Source of the DNA: Xanthomonas hortorum pv. cynarae | GTDB lineage: Bacteria > Pseudomonadota > Gammaproteobacteria > Xanthomonadales > Xanthomonadaceae | Assembly (NCBI RefSeq): GCF_002939985.1 | Contig: NZ_MDFM01000011.1 | Location: 74,622-138,621, forward strand | Direction of reading: 5' to 3' | Length of the DNA stretch: 64,000 nucleotides | In this document: piece after piece, positions 40,371-49,162 of the stretch | How positions within the stretch are numbered: the stretch's first letter is position 1 | Layout: the number at the start of each line of letters is the position of its first letter | Position numbers and translations under genes: made by a program | The notes under the pieces: model-generated | Told to the model about the DNA's origin: nothing | Databases searched by the model: none | Seen by the model: the letters and a program-made list of their open reading frames with translations, nothing else

Positions 40371-41957
40371 ATGTCATCCGAATCCCTGATCCTTCTCGGA
40401 CTGCTCGTCGTAGTCCTCGTGTTGCAGCTGCTCGCGCTGCTGCGGCGTCCCTCCACCACAGGCCTGGAGCTGGCGCTGCGTGCCGAGCAACGCGACGGGC
40501 GCGGCGAACTGCGCGAGCAGCTCGAAGGCCTGGCGCGGCAGCAGGACGGCCGCCTGGAAACCTTTGCGCGCAATCTCACCGAGCTCTCCACGCGCACCGA
40601 CCAGCGCCTGGACCTGCTACGCGACGCACTCGGCGAAGACGCACGCAAGGCGCGCGAAGAAAGTGGCCAGGCCCAACAACGCACCGGCGAACTGCTCACC
40701 TTGCGGCTGACCGAATTGCGCACCCAGCTCGAAGGCTTCGGCCAGCAGCAGGAAACCCGCATCCAGGTGTTCGGCCAGCAGCTGACCGAATTGATCGCAC
40801 GCACCGACACGCACATGGCCACCTTGCGCGAGGCACTGGCCGAAGACGCACGCAAGGGCCGGCAAGAAGCCGGTGAGTCGCAGCAGCGCTTCACCGAGGC
40901 CTTGAGCCAGCGCTTGAACGAGCTCACCCAACGCAACGAGCTGCGCATCGGCGAGATGCGCGCCACGCTGGAACAGCAGCTGGCCAACCTGCAGAACGAC
41001 AACTCCAGCAAGCTCGAACAGATGCGCGCCACCGTCGACGAAAAACTGCAGACCACGCTCAACACGCGCCTGGATGCCTCCTTCAAGATCGTCTCCGAGC
41101 GCCTGGAACACGTGCAGCGCGGCCTGGGCGAAATGCAGCAGCTGGCCACCGGGGTGGGCGATCTCAAACGCGTGCTCACCAACGTCAAGAACCGCGGCGG
41201 CTGGGGCGAAGTGCAGCTGGAGAACATCCTCGAACAGACGCTTACCGCCGAGCAGTATGCGCGCAGCGTGCGCGTGCGCCCGGACACCAGCGAAGCAGTG
41301 GATTTCGCCGTGCGCCTGCCCGGTCGTGGGCACGAAGACACCCCGGTGTGGCTGCCGATCGATTCCAAATTCCCGCGCGAAGATTACGAACGCCTGCTCG
41401 ACGCGCAGGAAGCCGGCGACATCGAACAGATCCGCCTGCTCGGCAATCAGCTGGAACGCGCGATCCGCATCCAGGCCAAATCGATCAGCGACAAATACAT
41501 CTGCCCGCCGCACACCACCGATTTCGCCGTGATGTTCCTGCCCACCGAAGGTCTGTATGCCGAAACCATCCGCCGCCCCGGCCTGGTCGATGTGCTGCAG
41601 CGCGAACACCGCGTGGTGATCGCCGGCCCCACCACGTTCACCGCGTTGCTCAATAGTCTGCAGATGGGCTTTCGCACGCTCGCCATCGAAAAGCGCTCCA
41701 GCGAAGTGTGGGGCCTGCTCGGCGCGGTCAAGAGCGAGTTCGGCAAGTTCGCCGGCATCCTGGAAAAGGCCGAACGCCAGATCAACACCGTCGGCAAGAC
41801 CCTGGGCGATGCCGGCCGCAAGACCCGCACCATCGAACGGCGCCTGCGCGGCGTGGAAACGCTGTCCAACGAACACTCGCAGGCACTGCTGGACGATGCC
41901 GGTAACGACGACGCTGGAAGCAGCAGCGAAGAAGACGCAGGCGACGAGCAGGAGTGA
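40371..41957 (+). CDS. rmuC: DNA recombination protein RmuC
   Basis: A 528-residue protein. One N-terminal membrane helix (about 5-24, LILLGLLVVVLVLQLLALL) is followed by a long coiled coil (about 40-235) containing a repeated unit around LTELxxRTDxxxxxLRxALxEDARK. The RmuC catalytic-like domain (about 240-490) has KNRGGWGEVQLENILEQTL, DSKFPREDYERLL and ISDKYICPPHTTDFAVMFLP. RmuC limits DNA inversions between short inverted repeats, and its core resembles restriction nucleases. The C-terminus is very acidic (DDAGSSSEEDAGDEQE). The start at 40371 matches the membrane segment. The dense inverted repeats around are a suggestive context only. Confidence 0.92.
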   Translation: MSSESLILLGLLVVVLVLQLLALLRRPSTTGLELALRAEQRDGRGELREQLEGLARQQDGRLETFARNLTELSTRTDQRLDLLRDALGEDARKAREESGQAQQRTGELLTLRLTELRTQLEGFGQQQETRIQVFGQQLTELIARTDTHMATLREALAEDARKGRQEAGESQQRFTEALSQRLNELTQRNELRIGEMRATLEQQLANLQNDNSSKLEQMRATVDEKLQTTLNTRLDASFKIVSERLEHVQRGLGEMQQLATGVGDLKRVLTNVKNRGGWGEVQLENILEQTLTAEQYARSVRVRPDTSEAVDFAVRLPGRGHEDTPVWLPIDSKFPREDYERLLDAQEAGDIEQIRLLGNQLERAIRIQAKSISDKYICPPHTTDFAVMFLPTEGLYAETIRRPGLVDVLQREHRVVIAGPTTFTALLNSLQMGFRTLAIEKRSSEVWGLLGAVKSEFGKFAGILEKAERQINTVGKTLGDAGRKTRTIERRLRGVETLSNEHSQALLDDAGNDDAGSSSEEDAGDEQE

Positions 41958-42024
41958 TCCAGCCGCATGCCGCGACACCGCGCTGCCATTCCGGCAGGCC
42001 AGCGGCACCACAGGAGAGGACAAC

Positions 42025-42092
42025 GTAGGAGCGCACCCGGGCGCGACGAGGCGTTACCGATAACGCCTCATCGCGGCCAGGGCCGCTCCTAC
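42025..42092. repeat. GTAGGAGCG-type REP element
   Basis: A 68-nt inverted repeat from GTAGGAGCG to CGCTCCTAC with an inner hairpin (GAGGCGTTA/TAACGCCTC). The same family is found twice inside recB. It lies between rmuC and the lipoprotein gene. Confidence 0.8.
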
Positions 42093-42196
42093 AACGGCAG
42101 GCGTGCGCCGTGTCATTCCTGCGCCCAACGCCAAGCACACCACGCAGACATCGCCACCGCGATGCTTGCACGCACCTTGTTCAAGAAGAGAGTGCC

Positions 42197-42577
42197 GTGT
42201 CGCGTCGATGGATCTATGCAGGGGTCTGCGCCCTGCTGCTGACCGCATGCAGTAATACTCCGGCTGCCAAGCCGGGCGCTGCAGCGAGCGCCCAACAACC
42301 ACCGCGCGCAGTCTCTGCTGATGCTGCCGAATGCCGGGCAAAAGGTGGGCAACTACGCCCGGTCGGTCGCATGCAGACGGTGCGCTGCGTGGTGCCGTAC
42401 GCCGATGCCGGCAAGACCTGCACTGACAACTCCGATTGCAGTGGCGATTGCCTGGCCACCAGCATCGTGCCCGCCGGCACCGCCACTTCGGGTACCTGCC
42501 AGCGCGACAGCGACCGCTTCGGTTGCCGCCAGGAAGTGGTCGGCGGCATGGGCCAGGCCGCGCTGTGCATCGATTGA
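42197..42577 (+). CDS. Cysteine-rich lipoprotein of unknown function
   Basis: A 126-residue precursor with a GTG start at 42197, chosen because it gives a short basic N-region (MSRRWIY) and the lipobox LTAC; AAGAGAG precedes it. The mature protein is about 105 residues with around eight further cysteines (for example CRAKGG, VRCVV, TCTDNSDCSGDC, TCQRDSDRFGC, ALCID), likely forming disulfides at the cell surface or in the periplasm. I do not recognise a family. Monocistronic between a REP element and a perfect palindrome. Confidence 0.75.
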   Translation: MSRRWIYAGVCALLLTACSNTPAAKPGAAASAQQPPRAVSADAAECRAKGGQLRPVGRMQTVRCVVPYADAGKTCTDNSDCSGDCLATSIVPAGTATSGTCQRDSDRFGCRQEVVGGMGQAALCID

Positions 42578-42602
42578 TGGCATTGCATGTGCGTAAGCGT
42601 TG

Positions 42603-42632
42603 GCACTGGCGGATCAGCTGATCCGCCAGTGC
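42603..42632. repeat. 30-bp perfect palindrome
   Basis: Two exact 15-bp arms, left GCACTGGCGGATCAG, with no spacer, 26 bp after the lipoprotein stop. There is no T run, so it is a possible terminator or protein-binding site. Confidence 0.65.
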
Positions 42633-42794
42633 ACGCAGTGGTCGCCAGCTGTCGCAATAGCCGGCCGCAGCAAAGCCAACTGCAGCAACAGAAAGTTGTA
42701 AGCAACAGCCAACCGCAAGCACCGTCAGACACCCGCATCGCTCGCTCGGCTTCAGCGGTTTATGCTCTCGGCTCTCCCAGCCCAGGACGTACCG

Positions 42795-43343
42795 ATGAGC
42801 CAGACGCTTTACGACATTCCCGTGGCCCGTATCGACGGCGAGCCCGCCACGCTGGCCGACTATCGCGGCAAGGTGTTGCTGGTGGTCAACGTCGCCTCCA
42901 AATGCGGCCTGACCCCGCAGTACGAAGGCCTGGAAGCGCTGTATCGCGACAAGCAGGCGGCGGGTCTGGAAGTGCTGGGTTTTCCGGCCAACGACTTCAA
43001 GGGCCAGGAGCCCGGCAGCGAGGCGGAGATCGCGCAGTTCTGCCAGCTTACCTATGACGTGACCTTTCCGATGTTCTCCAAGATTGCGGTCACCGGCACG
43101 GACACGCATCCGCTGTATCAGCAGCTGACCAGCGCACGTCCACACGCCACCGGCGACGGCCCGATGCGCGAAAAACTGGCCGGCTATGGCATCGAACCCA
43201 ACCCGGCACCCGGCGTGCTGTGGAACTTCGAAAAATTCCTGATCGCCCGCGATGGCCAGGTCATCGCCCGCTTCGCCCCCGACGTCCCCGCAGACGACGC
43301 ACGCCTGCGCCAGGCAGTCGATGCAGCATTAGCGACTGCTTGA
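42795..43343 (+). CDS. Glutathione peroxidase-family thiol peroxidase
   Basis: A 182-residue cytoplasmic protein starting MSQTLYDIPVARID at 42795. The active-site motif is NVASKCGLTPQY (Cys37) rather than selenocysteine; FPANDFKGQEPGS holds the catalytic Gln, and LWNFEKFLI holds the Trp-Asn pair. Bacterial members reduce peroxides, mostly with thioredoxin. A 37-nt palindromic repeat starts directly after the stop codon. Confidence 0.92.
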   Translation: MSQTLYDIPVARIDGEPATLADYRGKVLLVVNVASKCGLTPQYEGLEALYRDKQAAGLEVLGFPANDFKGQEPGSEAEIAQFCQLTYDVTFPMFSKIAVTGTDTHPLYQQLTSARPHATGDGPMREKLAGYGIEPNPAPGVLWNFEKFLIARDGQVIARFAPDVPADDARLRQAVDAALATA

Positions 43344-43380
43344 GCCCCTCTCCCCCCGGGAGAGGGGTTGGGGTGAGGGT
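43344..43380. repeat. Dispersed 37-nt palindromic repeat abutting the glutathione peroxidase stop
   Basis: Same unit as 34343-34379. It begins at the first base after the TGA of the peroxidase gene, so its hairpin may serve as the 3-prime end structure of the mRNA. Confidence 0.8.
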
Positions 43381-43449
43381 ACGGCGGAGGCGGAACACGG
43401 ATGCAGCACGCAAGCCCCATCATCGCGCTAGAACAGACTCCAATAGCCT

Positions 43450-43875
43450 ATGTCGATGCGTTACATCCTTCTCATCCTGACGCTCCTCGGCTGCCCGGCA
43501 TTGCAGGCAGCACCCCGATGCTTCAACCCAGCCACAACAGCCGAAAGCAACGCATGCTGGAATGACGAAGTCGGCCTATCGCAGGACCGTCTGAATGACT
43601 ATCTGACCGCCGCGCGCGAAAGGGCGATGACTGTCTTGAATGTTCCAGCCGAGGCGTTCGACAACGCACAAGCGGCTTGGACGAGGTACAAAGATCTTCA
43701 ATGCGGCAACGTACGCAAGCAGTGGGGCAATGCGACGGTTGGGCCGGCAAAGGCAGCAAGCTGCATCGTCGACCTCAACGATCAGCGGTCGCACGATCTA
43801 TGGAAACACTATCTCACCTATGTCGACCGCACGCCGTCGATCAGGCCCGAACCTGCGTTGCGTTCTGGCAAATGA
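43450..43875 (+). CDS. LprI/DUF1311-type secreted protein
   Basis: A 141-residue precursor with a signal peptide (YILLILTLLGCPALQAA). The mature part begins with the cysteine pattern PRCFNPATTAESNACWNDE and then RLNDYLTAARER, with QAAWTRYKDLQC and SCIVDLNDQRSHDL. That arrangement of Cys-helix-Cys is typical of the LprI N-terminal domain family, which includes a lysozyme inhibitor. Function here is not known. An alternative start is two codons later (43456). It converges on the GMC gene across a bidirectional terminator. Confidence 0.75.
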   Translation: MSMRYILLILTLLGCPALQAAPRCFNPATTAESNACWNDEVGLSQDRLNDYLTAARERAMTVLNVPAEAFDNAQAAWTRYKDLQCGNVRKQWGNATVGPAKAASCIVDLNDQRSHDLWKHYLTYVDRTPSIRPEPALRSGK

Positions 43876-43936
43876 CATTGCAGCTACGCGATGGCGGATC
43901 TGCCACGCTGATCGATTGGTCACGCAGCTGCACGCT

Positions 43937-43970
43937 CAAAAGAACGGCGACCTGATAGATCGCCGTTCTT
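43937..43970. terminator. Bidirectional hairpin between LprI-like gene and GMC gene
   Basis: Arms AAGAACGGCGA (43940-43950) and its complement (43960-43970) with a 9-nt loop. On the minus strand four T follow the stem, fitting termination of the GMC transcript; the plus strand shows only CTT. Confidence 0.75.
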
Positions 43971-44021
43971 GCTCGAGTGATCGAAGCGTTGCACACACGG
44001 CGCGATGCGTCGATCAACAGG

Positions 44022-45635
44022 TCAACAGGTCAACAGCTTGCCAAGGCGTTCGCCGATGATCACGCACGGCGCCATGGTATTGCCGGTCGTCACTCGCGGC
44101 ATGATGGAGGCATCCGCGATCCGCAACCCGTCGATGCCATAGACCCGCAGCTGCGCGTCCACCACCGACATTGCATCGCGGCCCATCTTCGCCGTGCACG
44201 ACTGATGCCACACGGTGGAGGCGGTATTGCGCACGAAGTTTTCGAGCCCCTTCCCGTGCAAGGCACCCGGCATGACCTCACGCTTCACGAAGGGACGCAT
44301 GGATGCGCTGTTGCCGATGTCGCGACAGATCTCCACCCCGCGAACCAGCGCCTGCACGTCTTCCGGTGCCGACAATGCGCCGGTATCGATCTTCAGCGGG
44401 TCCATCGGGTCGGATCCGCTCAAGGTGATCGAGCCACGGCTCTTGGGGCGCACCAGCCCCGGCAGCAGCGACCAGGCAGCGGCAGGCGGGTTGAACATCG
44501 CCTGCGCCTCGGCACTGGCGATCGGGATTTCCGCAAGAAATGTCTGCAGATCCGGCGTGTCCATGTCTGGATGACTCTTGCAGAAAAAGGTCGATTCGCC
44601 GGCATTGTTGCGCGGCGCATACGCTTGCTCATATTCCCAGATGCACCCCGACACCATCATGTGGTCCTGATAATTCTGCCCGACGCCCGGCAAATCCTGT
44701 ACCACCTCGATCCCGTGTTCGAGCAAATGACCGGCCTCGCCAATACCCGAATGCATCAGGATCTTCGGGGTGTGGAGCGCACCAGCCGAAAGCACGACTT
44801 CCTGCCTGGCCTTGATGCGACCAACTTTGCCTGCATGAAGCACTTCAACACCGACTGCCCGCTTGCCTTCCAGCACCACACGCAAGACATGGGCGTGGGT
44901 CAGCACCGTCAGGTTCGGCTGTGCCATGAGTGGATAGACGTAGCGTCTGAAGATCGAGCGGCGGTGCCCGTTTTCGATGCAAAGATTGGCGATGGCGGCA
45001 CCGCTGCCGGCTTCCATCAAGGCACCGTTCTGGTCGTCGAAGGTCGGTATCCCCAAGTGCGCCGCGGCAGACAACATGGCCGGCGCCACCGGATTCGGGT
45101 CGGGCGCCGGTTGCACCAGCACCAGGCCGCCGGTACCCCGGCGCTCGGCATCCGGCTCGCCGCGCCAGTCTTCGATACGCCGGTAGGTCGCCAGCGTCGC
45201 CGCATAATTCCAGGCCGCATCACCCGACTCGCTGGCAAAGTAATCCCAATCACTGCGGTGCCCGCGTGCCCAGACCATGACGTTGATCGACGAACCGCCG
45301 CCGAGCACCTTGCCCATGGAGAGCGGGATCGCACGGTCATTCAAATGCGGATTGGGTTGCGCCTGAAATTGCCAGTCACGCTCGCTGCCCAAATTGGTAA
45401 ACCAGACCGAAGCGTCGCTGACGCTGGCCACATCGTCGCTGCCGCCCGCCTCCAGCAGCAATACGGTGATGTCAGGGTTTTGCGCCAGGCGGCGTGCGAC
45501 AACCGAGCCCGACGTGCCCGAGCCACAGATAATGTAATCGTACTCGGCGGCCAGATTGTTTCTTAGGTGACGTTGATTATCGTCGACCCGCCGAGAAAAC
45601 TCGGCGGTATCTAGTTCAGTGCGGTGCGCTTGCAT
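44022..45635 (-). CDS. GMC-family FAD oxidoreductase (choline dehydrogenase-like)
   Basis: A 537-residue flavoprotein from the ATG at 45635. FAD-binding motifs: YIICGSGTSGSVVARRLAQ (GxGxxG), LLEAGG, and PLSMGKVLGGGSSINVMVW, the GMC signature. The C-terminal STVWHQSCTAKMG and IADASIMPRVTTGNT carry the catalytic His and Asn-equivalent. The family oxidises alcohols (choline, long-chain or aromatic alcohols); the substrate cannot be decided. An AraC-type regulator lies 252 bp upstream on the same strand. The N-terminus has an unusual 27-residue hydrophilic extension before the Rossmann motif. Confidence 0.88.
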   Translation of the reverse strand: MQAHRTELDTAEFSRRVDDNQRHLRNNLAAEYDYIICGSGTSGSVVARRLAQNPDITVLLLEAGGSDDVASVSDASVWFTNLGSERDWQFQAQPNPHLNDRAIPLSMGKVLGGGSSINVMVWARGHRSDWDYFASESGDAAWNYAATLATYRRIEDWRGEPDAERRGTGGLVLVQPAPDPNPVAPAMLSAAAHLGIPTFDDQNGALMEAGSGAAIANLCIENGHRRSIFRRYVYPLMAQPNLTVLTHAHVLRVVLEGKRAVGVEVLHAGKVGRIKARQEVVLSAGALHTPKILMHSGIGEAGHLLEHGIEVVQDLPGVGQNYQDHMMVSGCIWEYEQAYAPRNNAGESTFFCKSHPDMDTPDLQTFLAEIPIASAEAQAMFNPPAAAWSLLPGLVRPKSRGSITLSGSDPMDPLKIDTGALSAPEDVQALVRGVEICRDIGNSASMRPFVKREVMPGALHGKGLENFVRNTASTVWHQSCTAKMGRDAMSVVDAQLRVYGIDGLRIADASIMPRVTTGNTMAPCVIIGERLGKLLTC

Positions 45636-45887
45636 GCAGAAATCCTTGAAACGTGGACGGGCAGCATCGCCAAGCGCCAGGCGCGACGATACTTGCCGAT
45701 AAGTCGGCGATGAAAAGAAAAGGAATGGGCGCAATCCGATTGCGCGCTCCGGGCATGAATCAGTTGTTCAACAACGGATCGATTCTATGCCGCGTACCGT
45801 CGGATTCTTTTATCTGCAAGGCGCGTGGTACGTGTCCGCGAGGCGCGTTTTGAAATAAGCAAACGCATCTGTTCAAAGCATGCCTGC

Positions 45888-46841
45888 TCAACGTAGGCGG
45901 GGGATCTGCACATGTGAGGGAGACATGGCATAGCAGGCCCGAAACGCACGGCTGAAATGTGCGGCAGTGGCAAACCCGCAACGCCAGGCGATTTCCTGGA
46001 CGCTTGCCGCCTGCCCATTACTCTCGCTCAACAAGCGGTGCGCGTGCTGCAGGCGCACCTGCCAGACATACCGCATCACACCGCTGTCTTCGGCCCGGAA
46101 CAGGCGCTGCAAATGTTTGACCGACACATGCGCCGCTGCGGCAACTGCGGCGCTATCGAGCTGCTGATCGCCCAGATGCTGATGGATGTAGCGCTTTGCA
46201 CGAAACACCACCGCCGCGCCACTGCGCTGCTTCACCGTCTCGGTGGGGGTGGCGAGTATCGCGTCCACCAGATCGAGCAACTGCTGCTCCATCAGATGCC
46301 GCATGTGCGTGCTTGGCGAAACGTGCTGCGCGGCGATGCAATGAATCAGATCACGCGTGGCACGCATGTCCGCCGACTCCATATCCGGCACCAGCAAGCC
46401 ATTCAACGCGTGGCGCAGGCCACGATCGCGCAAACCCGACTTTGGAATCCGCAACACCGTCATTTGGCTGCGTAAGGCAAAGGACTCGCTGAACGCACCA
46501 CTCGGATCGAGCATGAACATGCTGCCGGCCGCAAAGCGCTGCTGCACGCCGGCCATTTCAATATCGACTTCACCGCCGGTCATGAGTTTCAGATACAGCC
46601 ATTCCCCCTGCCACGCGGCCTGCTTTTCGCCGGCCGGTGCCAGGGCCATGGCGCTCAGGTCTGCCATGGTCAACACCACATTCCCAAGATTCCAGTGTTG
46701 CGTCGTGGAATGTAACGACTTCGATGCGTCGAACGCACAATACAAACCATGCCGTTCAAGCATGACCTCGGACCAGGCCGCTCGCGCATCGGCGCTCGGT
46801 TCGAATCGGATAAATTGTTGCTCGAAAGCGGTGACGGCCAT
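45888..46841 (-). CDS. AraC-family transcriptional regulator
   Basis: A 317-residue regulator from the ATG at 46841 (MAVTAFEQQF); another ATG lies 30 bp further upstream at 46871. The N-terminal cupin-like ligand domain (about 30-180) is of the AraC_binding_2 type. The C-terminal HTH region (about 215-312) has DSAAVAAAAHVSVKHLQRLF and VQEIAWRCGFATAAHFSRAF. It lies upstream of the GMC oxidoreductase in the same direction, with a 252-bp gap that could hold a promoter it controls. Confidence 0.87.
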   Translation of the reverse strand: MAVTAFEQQFIRFEPSADARAAWSEVMLERHGLYCAFDASKSLHSTTQHWNLGNVVLTMADLSAMALAPAGEKQAAWQGEWLYLKLMTGGEVDIEMAGVQQRFAAGSMFMLDPSGAFSESFALRSQMTVLRIPKSGLRDRGLRHALNGLLVPDMESADMRATRDLIHCIAAQHVSPSTHMRHLMEQQLLDLVDAILATPTETVKQRSGAAVVFRAKRYIHQHLGDQQLDSAAVAAAAHVSVKHLQRLFRAEDSGVMRYVWQVRLQHAHRLLSESNGQAASVQEIAWRCGFATAAHFSRAFRACYAMSPSHVQIPRLR

Positions 46842-47084
46842 GAAGACGTATCTCGGTGACGGCCTCGACATGCCGAGATACCGGAGGTGAGCCGACCAGG
46901 CGAGGCCACAAGGTTCACGCGCTCAAGCCGCGTCACCCTACGCTGTTTCCCCATCAATTACCGACTGCGTGCTACGGCTCTGGTAATGGCCCAGGTTGGG
47001 GTCGGTATTGAATGCGGTAGAGGGCGCTTTTGAAATGCTCGGTAGTTTCGCCACAGCTGTCGCACTCAGAGCCGCTTTAAAAAC

Positions 47085-47113
47085 AAAAAAGCCCGGGATC
47101 GCTCCCGGGCTTT
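47085..47113 (-). terminator. Rho-independent terminator of the mla operon
   Basis: On the minus strand: stem GCCCGGGA (complement of 47103-47110) with TCCCGGGC (complement of 47091-47098), a 4-nt loop and a run of six T and then more T-rich sequence. It is 32 bp after the mlaA stop. Confidence 0.92.
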
Positions 47114-47144
47114 CGTAGTGACTTCAAACCGCGAACTCAACCGA

Positions 47145-48206
47145 TCAGCGAATCCATTGCGGAATCGGCATCGCGTCCACCGGCACGGTGCTGTCCTTGT
47201 CTTCGCGCAGATAGTCGGGCAGCTCGGTGTTCTTTTCGCGATGGCTGCGCAGATCGCGCACGATCTGGTAGTTGCGGCGTTGCATCCAGGCATCGCGGGT
47301 CAAGGCGTACTCGTCCGGTGCCTGGTCGCGCAGCGAATCCAGCGACATCAGCTGCGAACGCGTATCCACCAGCTGCAAGCCCTGCAGGGCAAAGCGCGCA
47401 CCGCCATCGTCGACCTGGCGCACCCACGACAGTGGAATATCGCCACCCAGGCCAACGGTGTCGCGCACGGTGCGTGGGCCAAACAGCGGCAGCTCGAAGT
47501 AACGCGAGTTACGCCAGCCCCAGGCACCCAGGGTCTGACCGAAGTCTTCGCTGCGGCGCGGAATGCCGGCTGCGGAGGCCGGGTCGAACAGACCGGCCAC
47601 GCCCAACGTGGAGTTCATCACGAAGCGGCCCAGCGACTGCACCGCATACACCGGGTGGCCCTGCAGCAGCTGGTTGACCATGGTCAGCGGCGTGCCGAGG
47701 TTGTCGAAGAAGTTGGTCACGCCCAGGCGCGCCGGACTCGGCACCACCTTGGTGTAGGCGGTCGCCAGCGGACGCGCCACACCGCGGTCCACCGCCATGT
47801 TGAAGCGGTGCATGCCGCGGTTGTAGCGCTCCCACGGGTCGTAGGCCGGTGCGCCAGGCTGTGCCGGGGCACCATTGCCGCCGGCTTGCGGCGTGGTGGG
47901 GCCATACAGCGCGTCGAAGTCGTCTTCAGCGGCGGTAGGCGCCCCTGAGCTGCTGCCGCTGGCATCGGCGCTGGCCTGGTCGCTGGGCGCAGCGGCAGTG
48001 ACGGCAGTGGCCGGCAACGCGTCAGGTGCAGCGACTCCGGCAGCGGCCGGCTGCGCGGTCACTCCGGCATCGTCGCGGACCGGTGCTTCAGCACTTGGCG
48101 CGATGCTGGTCGCAGCTGCGGGCGGGGCGGACTTCGGCGTCTGGCTGGCGCATGCACCAAGCAGCAGGCAGGCGGCCAATAAAGAGAGGGGGCGTAACTG
48201 GGTCAT
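47145..48206 (-). CDS. mlaA: Outer-membrane lipoprotein MlaA (VacJ)
   Basis: A 353-residue lipoprotein precursor starting MTQLRPLSLL with lipobox LGAC. A 115-residue low-complexity Ala/Pro/Ser linker follows the Cys, much longer than in E. coli MlaA (251 aa in total). The MlaA domain starts at YDPWERYNRGMHRFN, then VTNFFDNLGTPLTMVNQLLQG and FDPASAAGIPRRSEDFGQTLG. MlaA removes mislocalised phospholipids from the outer leaflet and passes them to MlaC. Last gene of mlaFEDCBA, 10 bp after mlaB, in front of a strong terminator. Confidence 0.95.
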   Translation of the reverse strand: MTQLRPLSLLAACLLLGACASQTPKSAPPAAATSIAPSAEAPVRDDAGVTAQPAAAGVAAPDALPATAVTAAAPSDQASADASGSSSGAPTAAEDDFDALYGPTTPQAGGNGAPAQPGAPAYDPWERYNRGMHRFNMAVDRGVARPLATAYTKVVPSPARLGVTNFFDNLGTPLTMVNQLLQGHPVYAVQSLGRFVMNSTLGVAGLFDPASAAGIPRRSEDFGQTLGAWGWRNSRYFELPLFGPRTVRDTVGLGGDIPLSWVRQVDDGGARFALQGLQLVDTRSQLMSLDSLRDQAPDEYALTRDAWMQRRNYQIVRDLRSHREKNTELPDYLREDKDSTVPVDAMPIPQWIR

Positions 48207-48216
48207 GGGGTGGCGC

Positions 48217-48510
48217 TCACGCCTGAAAATCGAAAGTAGGGGACAAGCGATAAGCGGCGCGCAATTCGTCCAGACCGGACGCCTCACCCACCACCGTCAC
48301 GGTACCAGTGCTGCGCACGCGTGCAGCCAGTTCGGCCAGCATCGCCACGCCGGCACTGTCCAGGCGTTGTACACCCGACAGGTCGAGCGTGCGCACGCCA
48401 TCCAGCTGCGCGATCGCCTGCGGCCAGGCCGCAGTGACCGCTGCCCGGTCGAGCACGCCGGTGAGTGCCAGCGTGTCGCCGTTGCGTTGCACGGAGCTGT
48501 TACTTGCCAT
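48217..48510 (-). CDS. mlaB: STAS-domain protein MlaB
   Basis: A 97-residue STAS protein. The ATG at 48510 overlaps the end of mlaC by 11 bp and gives MASNSSVQRNGDTLALTG. The STAS loop LDLSGVQRLDSAGVAML carries the conserved Ser. MlaB binds the ATPase MlaF and is needed for transporter stability. The order mlaC-mlaB-mlaA fits the operon. Confidence 0.92.
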   Translation of the reverse strand: MASNSSVQRNGDTLALTGVLDRAAVTAAWPQAIAQLDGVRTLDLSGVQRLDSAGVAMLAELAARVRSTGTVTVVGEASGLDELRAAYRLSPTFDFQA

Positions 48511-49162
48511 TGGCCGGTGCCGCACCGACCTGCAGGTTGCCGCTGCGCAATTCTGCAGCGACCTTGGCGATGCCCTTCTCGCGCAACGGGCCGTCGAACT
48601 GGGTCTTGAAGGTCTGCACGTAGGAGATGCCTTCGATCATCACGTCGAAGATTTTCCACTGGCCGCTGACGTTACGCATCATGTAATCGACCGGGGTCGG
48701 GTCGTTGCCGGCGCGCAGCAGGTCGGTGGAGACCTTGACGCCGCGGTTGCCCGGCAGCGCGCTCTCGGACTTGGCGCGGAAGGTCGGCTTGCCTTCGAAG
48801 TTCAGCAACGCGGTGCCGTAACGCTGCATCAGGTTGTCGGCCAGCGCATCGGCAAACAGCTTGACGTCCGCATCGGAGGCGCCACGGCCGTTCACGCCCA
48901 GCACCAGACGTGCCGAGTAGTCGCGGTCGAAGGCCTTGTTCAATTCGCCATCGATGTACTGACGCAGCGCGGCCGGGTTGCCGCGGAACTCGGCGCGGCG
49001 CTGGTCCAGCGTGCTCAGGATGCGCGTGCTGCTATCGATGACGGTCTTGGTCGCCGCGCCCTGTGCAGGCGCACTGGCGGCGGCCGGCTGGGCCAGCACG
49101 GTGGCCGGTGCGCACACCAGCAGGGTCGAGGCCAGGATGGCGGAAAGCAGGGTGGTTTTCAT
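48500..49162 (-). CDS. mlaC: Periplasmic phospholipid shuttle MlaC
   Basis: A 220-residue periplasmic protein with a signal peptide (LLSAILASTLLVCAPATVLA). It shows the MlaC/Ttg2D pattern: a helical N-half (QYIDGELNKAFDRDYSARLVLG) and the strand-rich PVDYMMRNVSGQWKIFDVMIEGIS typical of NTF2-like lipid binding. It carries phospholipids between MlaA and the MlaFEDB complex. Its start overlaps the mlaD stop (4 bp). Confidence 0.94.
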   Translation of the reverse strand: MKTTLLSAILASTLLVCAPATVLAQPAAASAPAQGAATKTVIDSSTRILSTLDQRRAEFRGNPAALRQYIDGELNKAFDRDYSARLVLGVNGRGASDADVKLFADALADNLMQRYGTALLNFEGKPTFRAKSESALPGNRGVKVSTDLLRAGNDPTPVDYMMRNVSGQWKIFDVMIEGISYVQTFKTQFDGPLREKGIAKVAAELRSGNLQVGAAPANGK

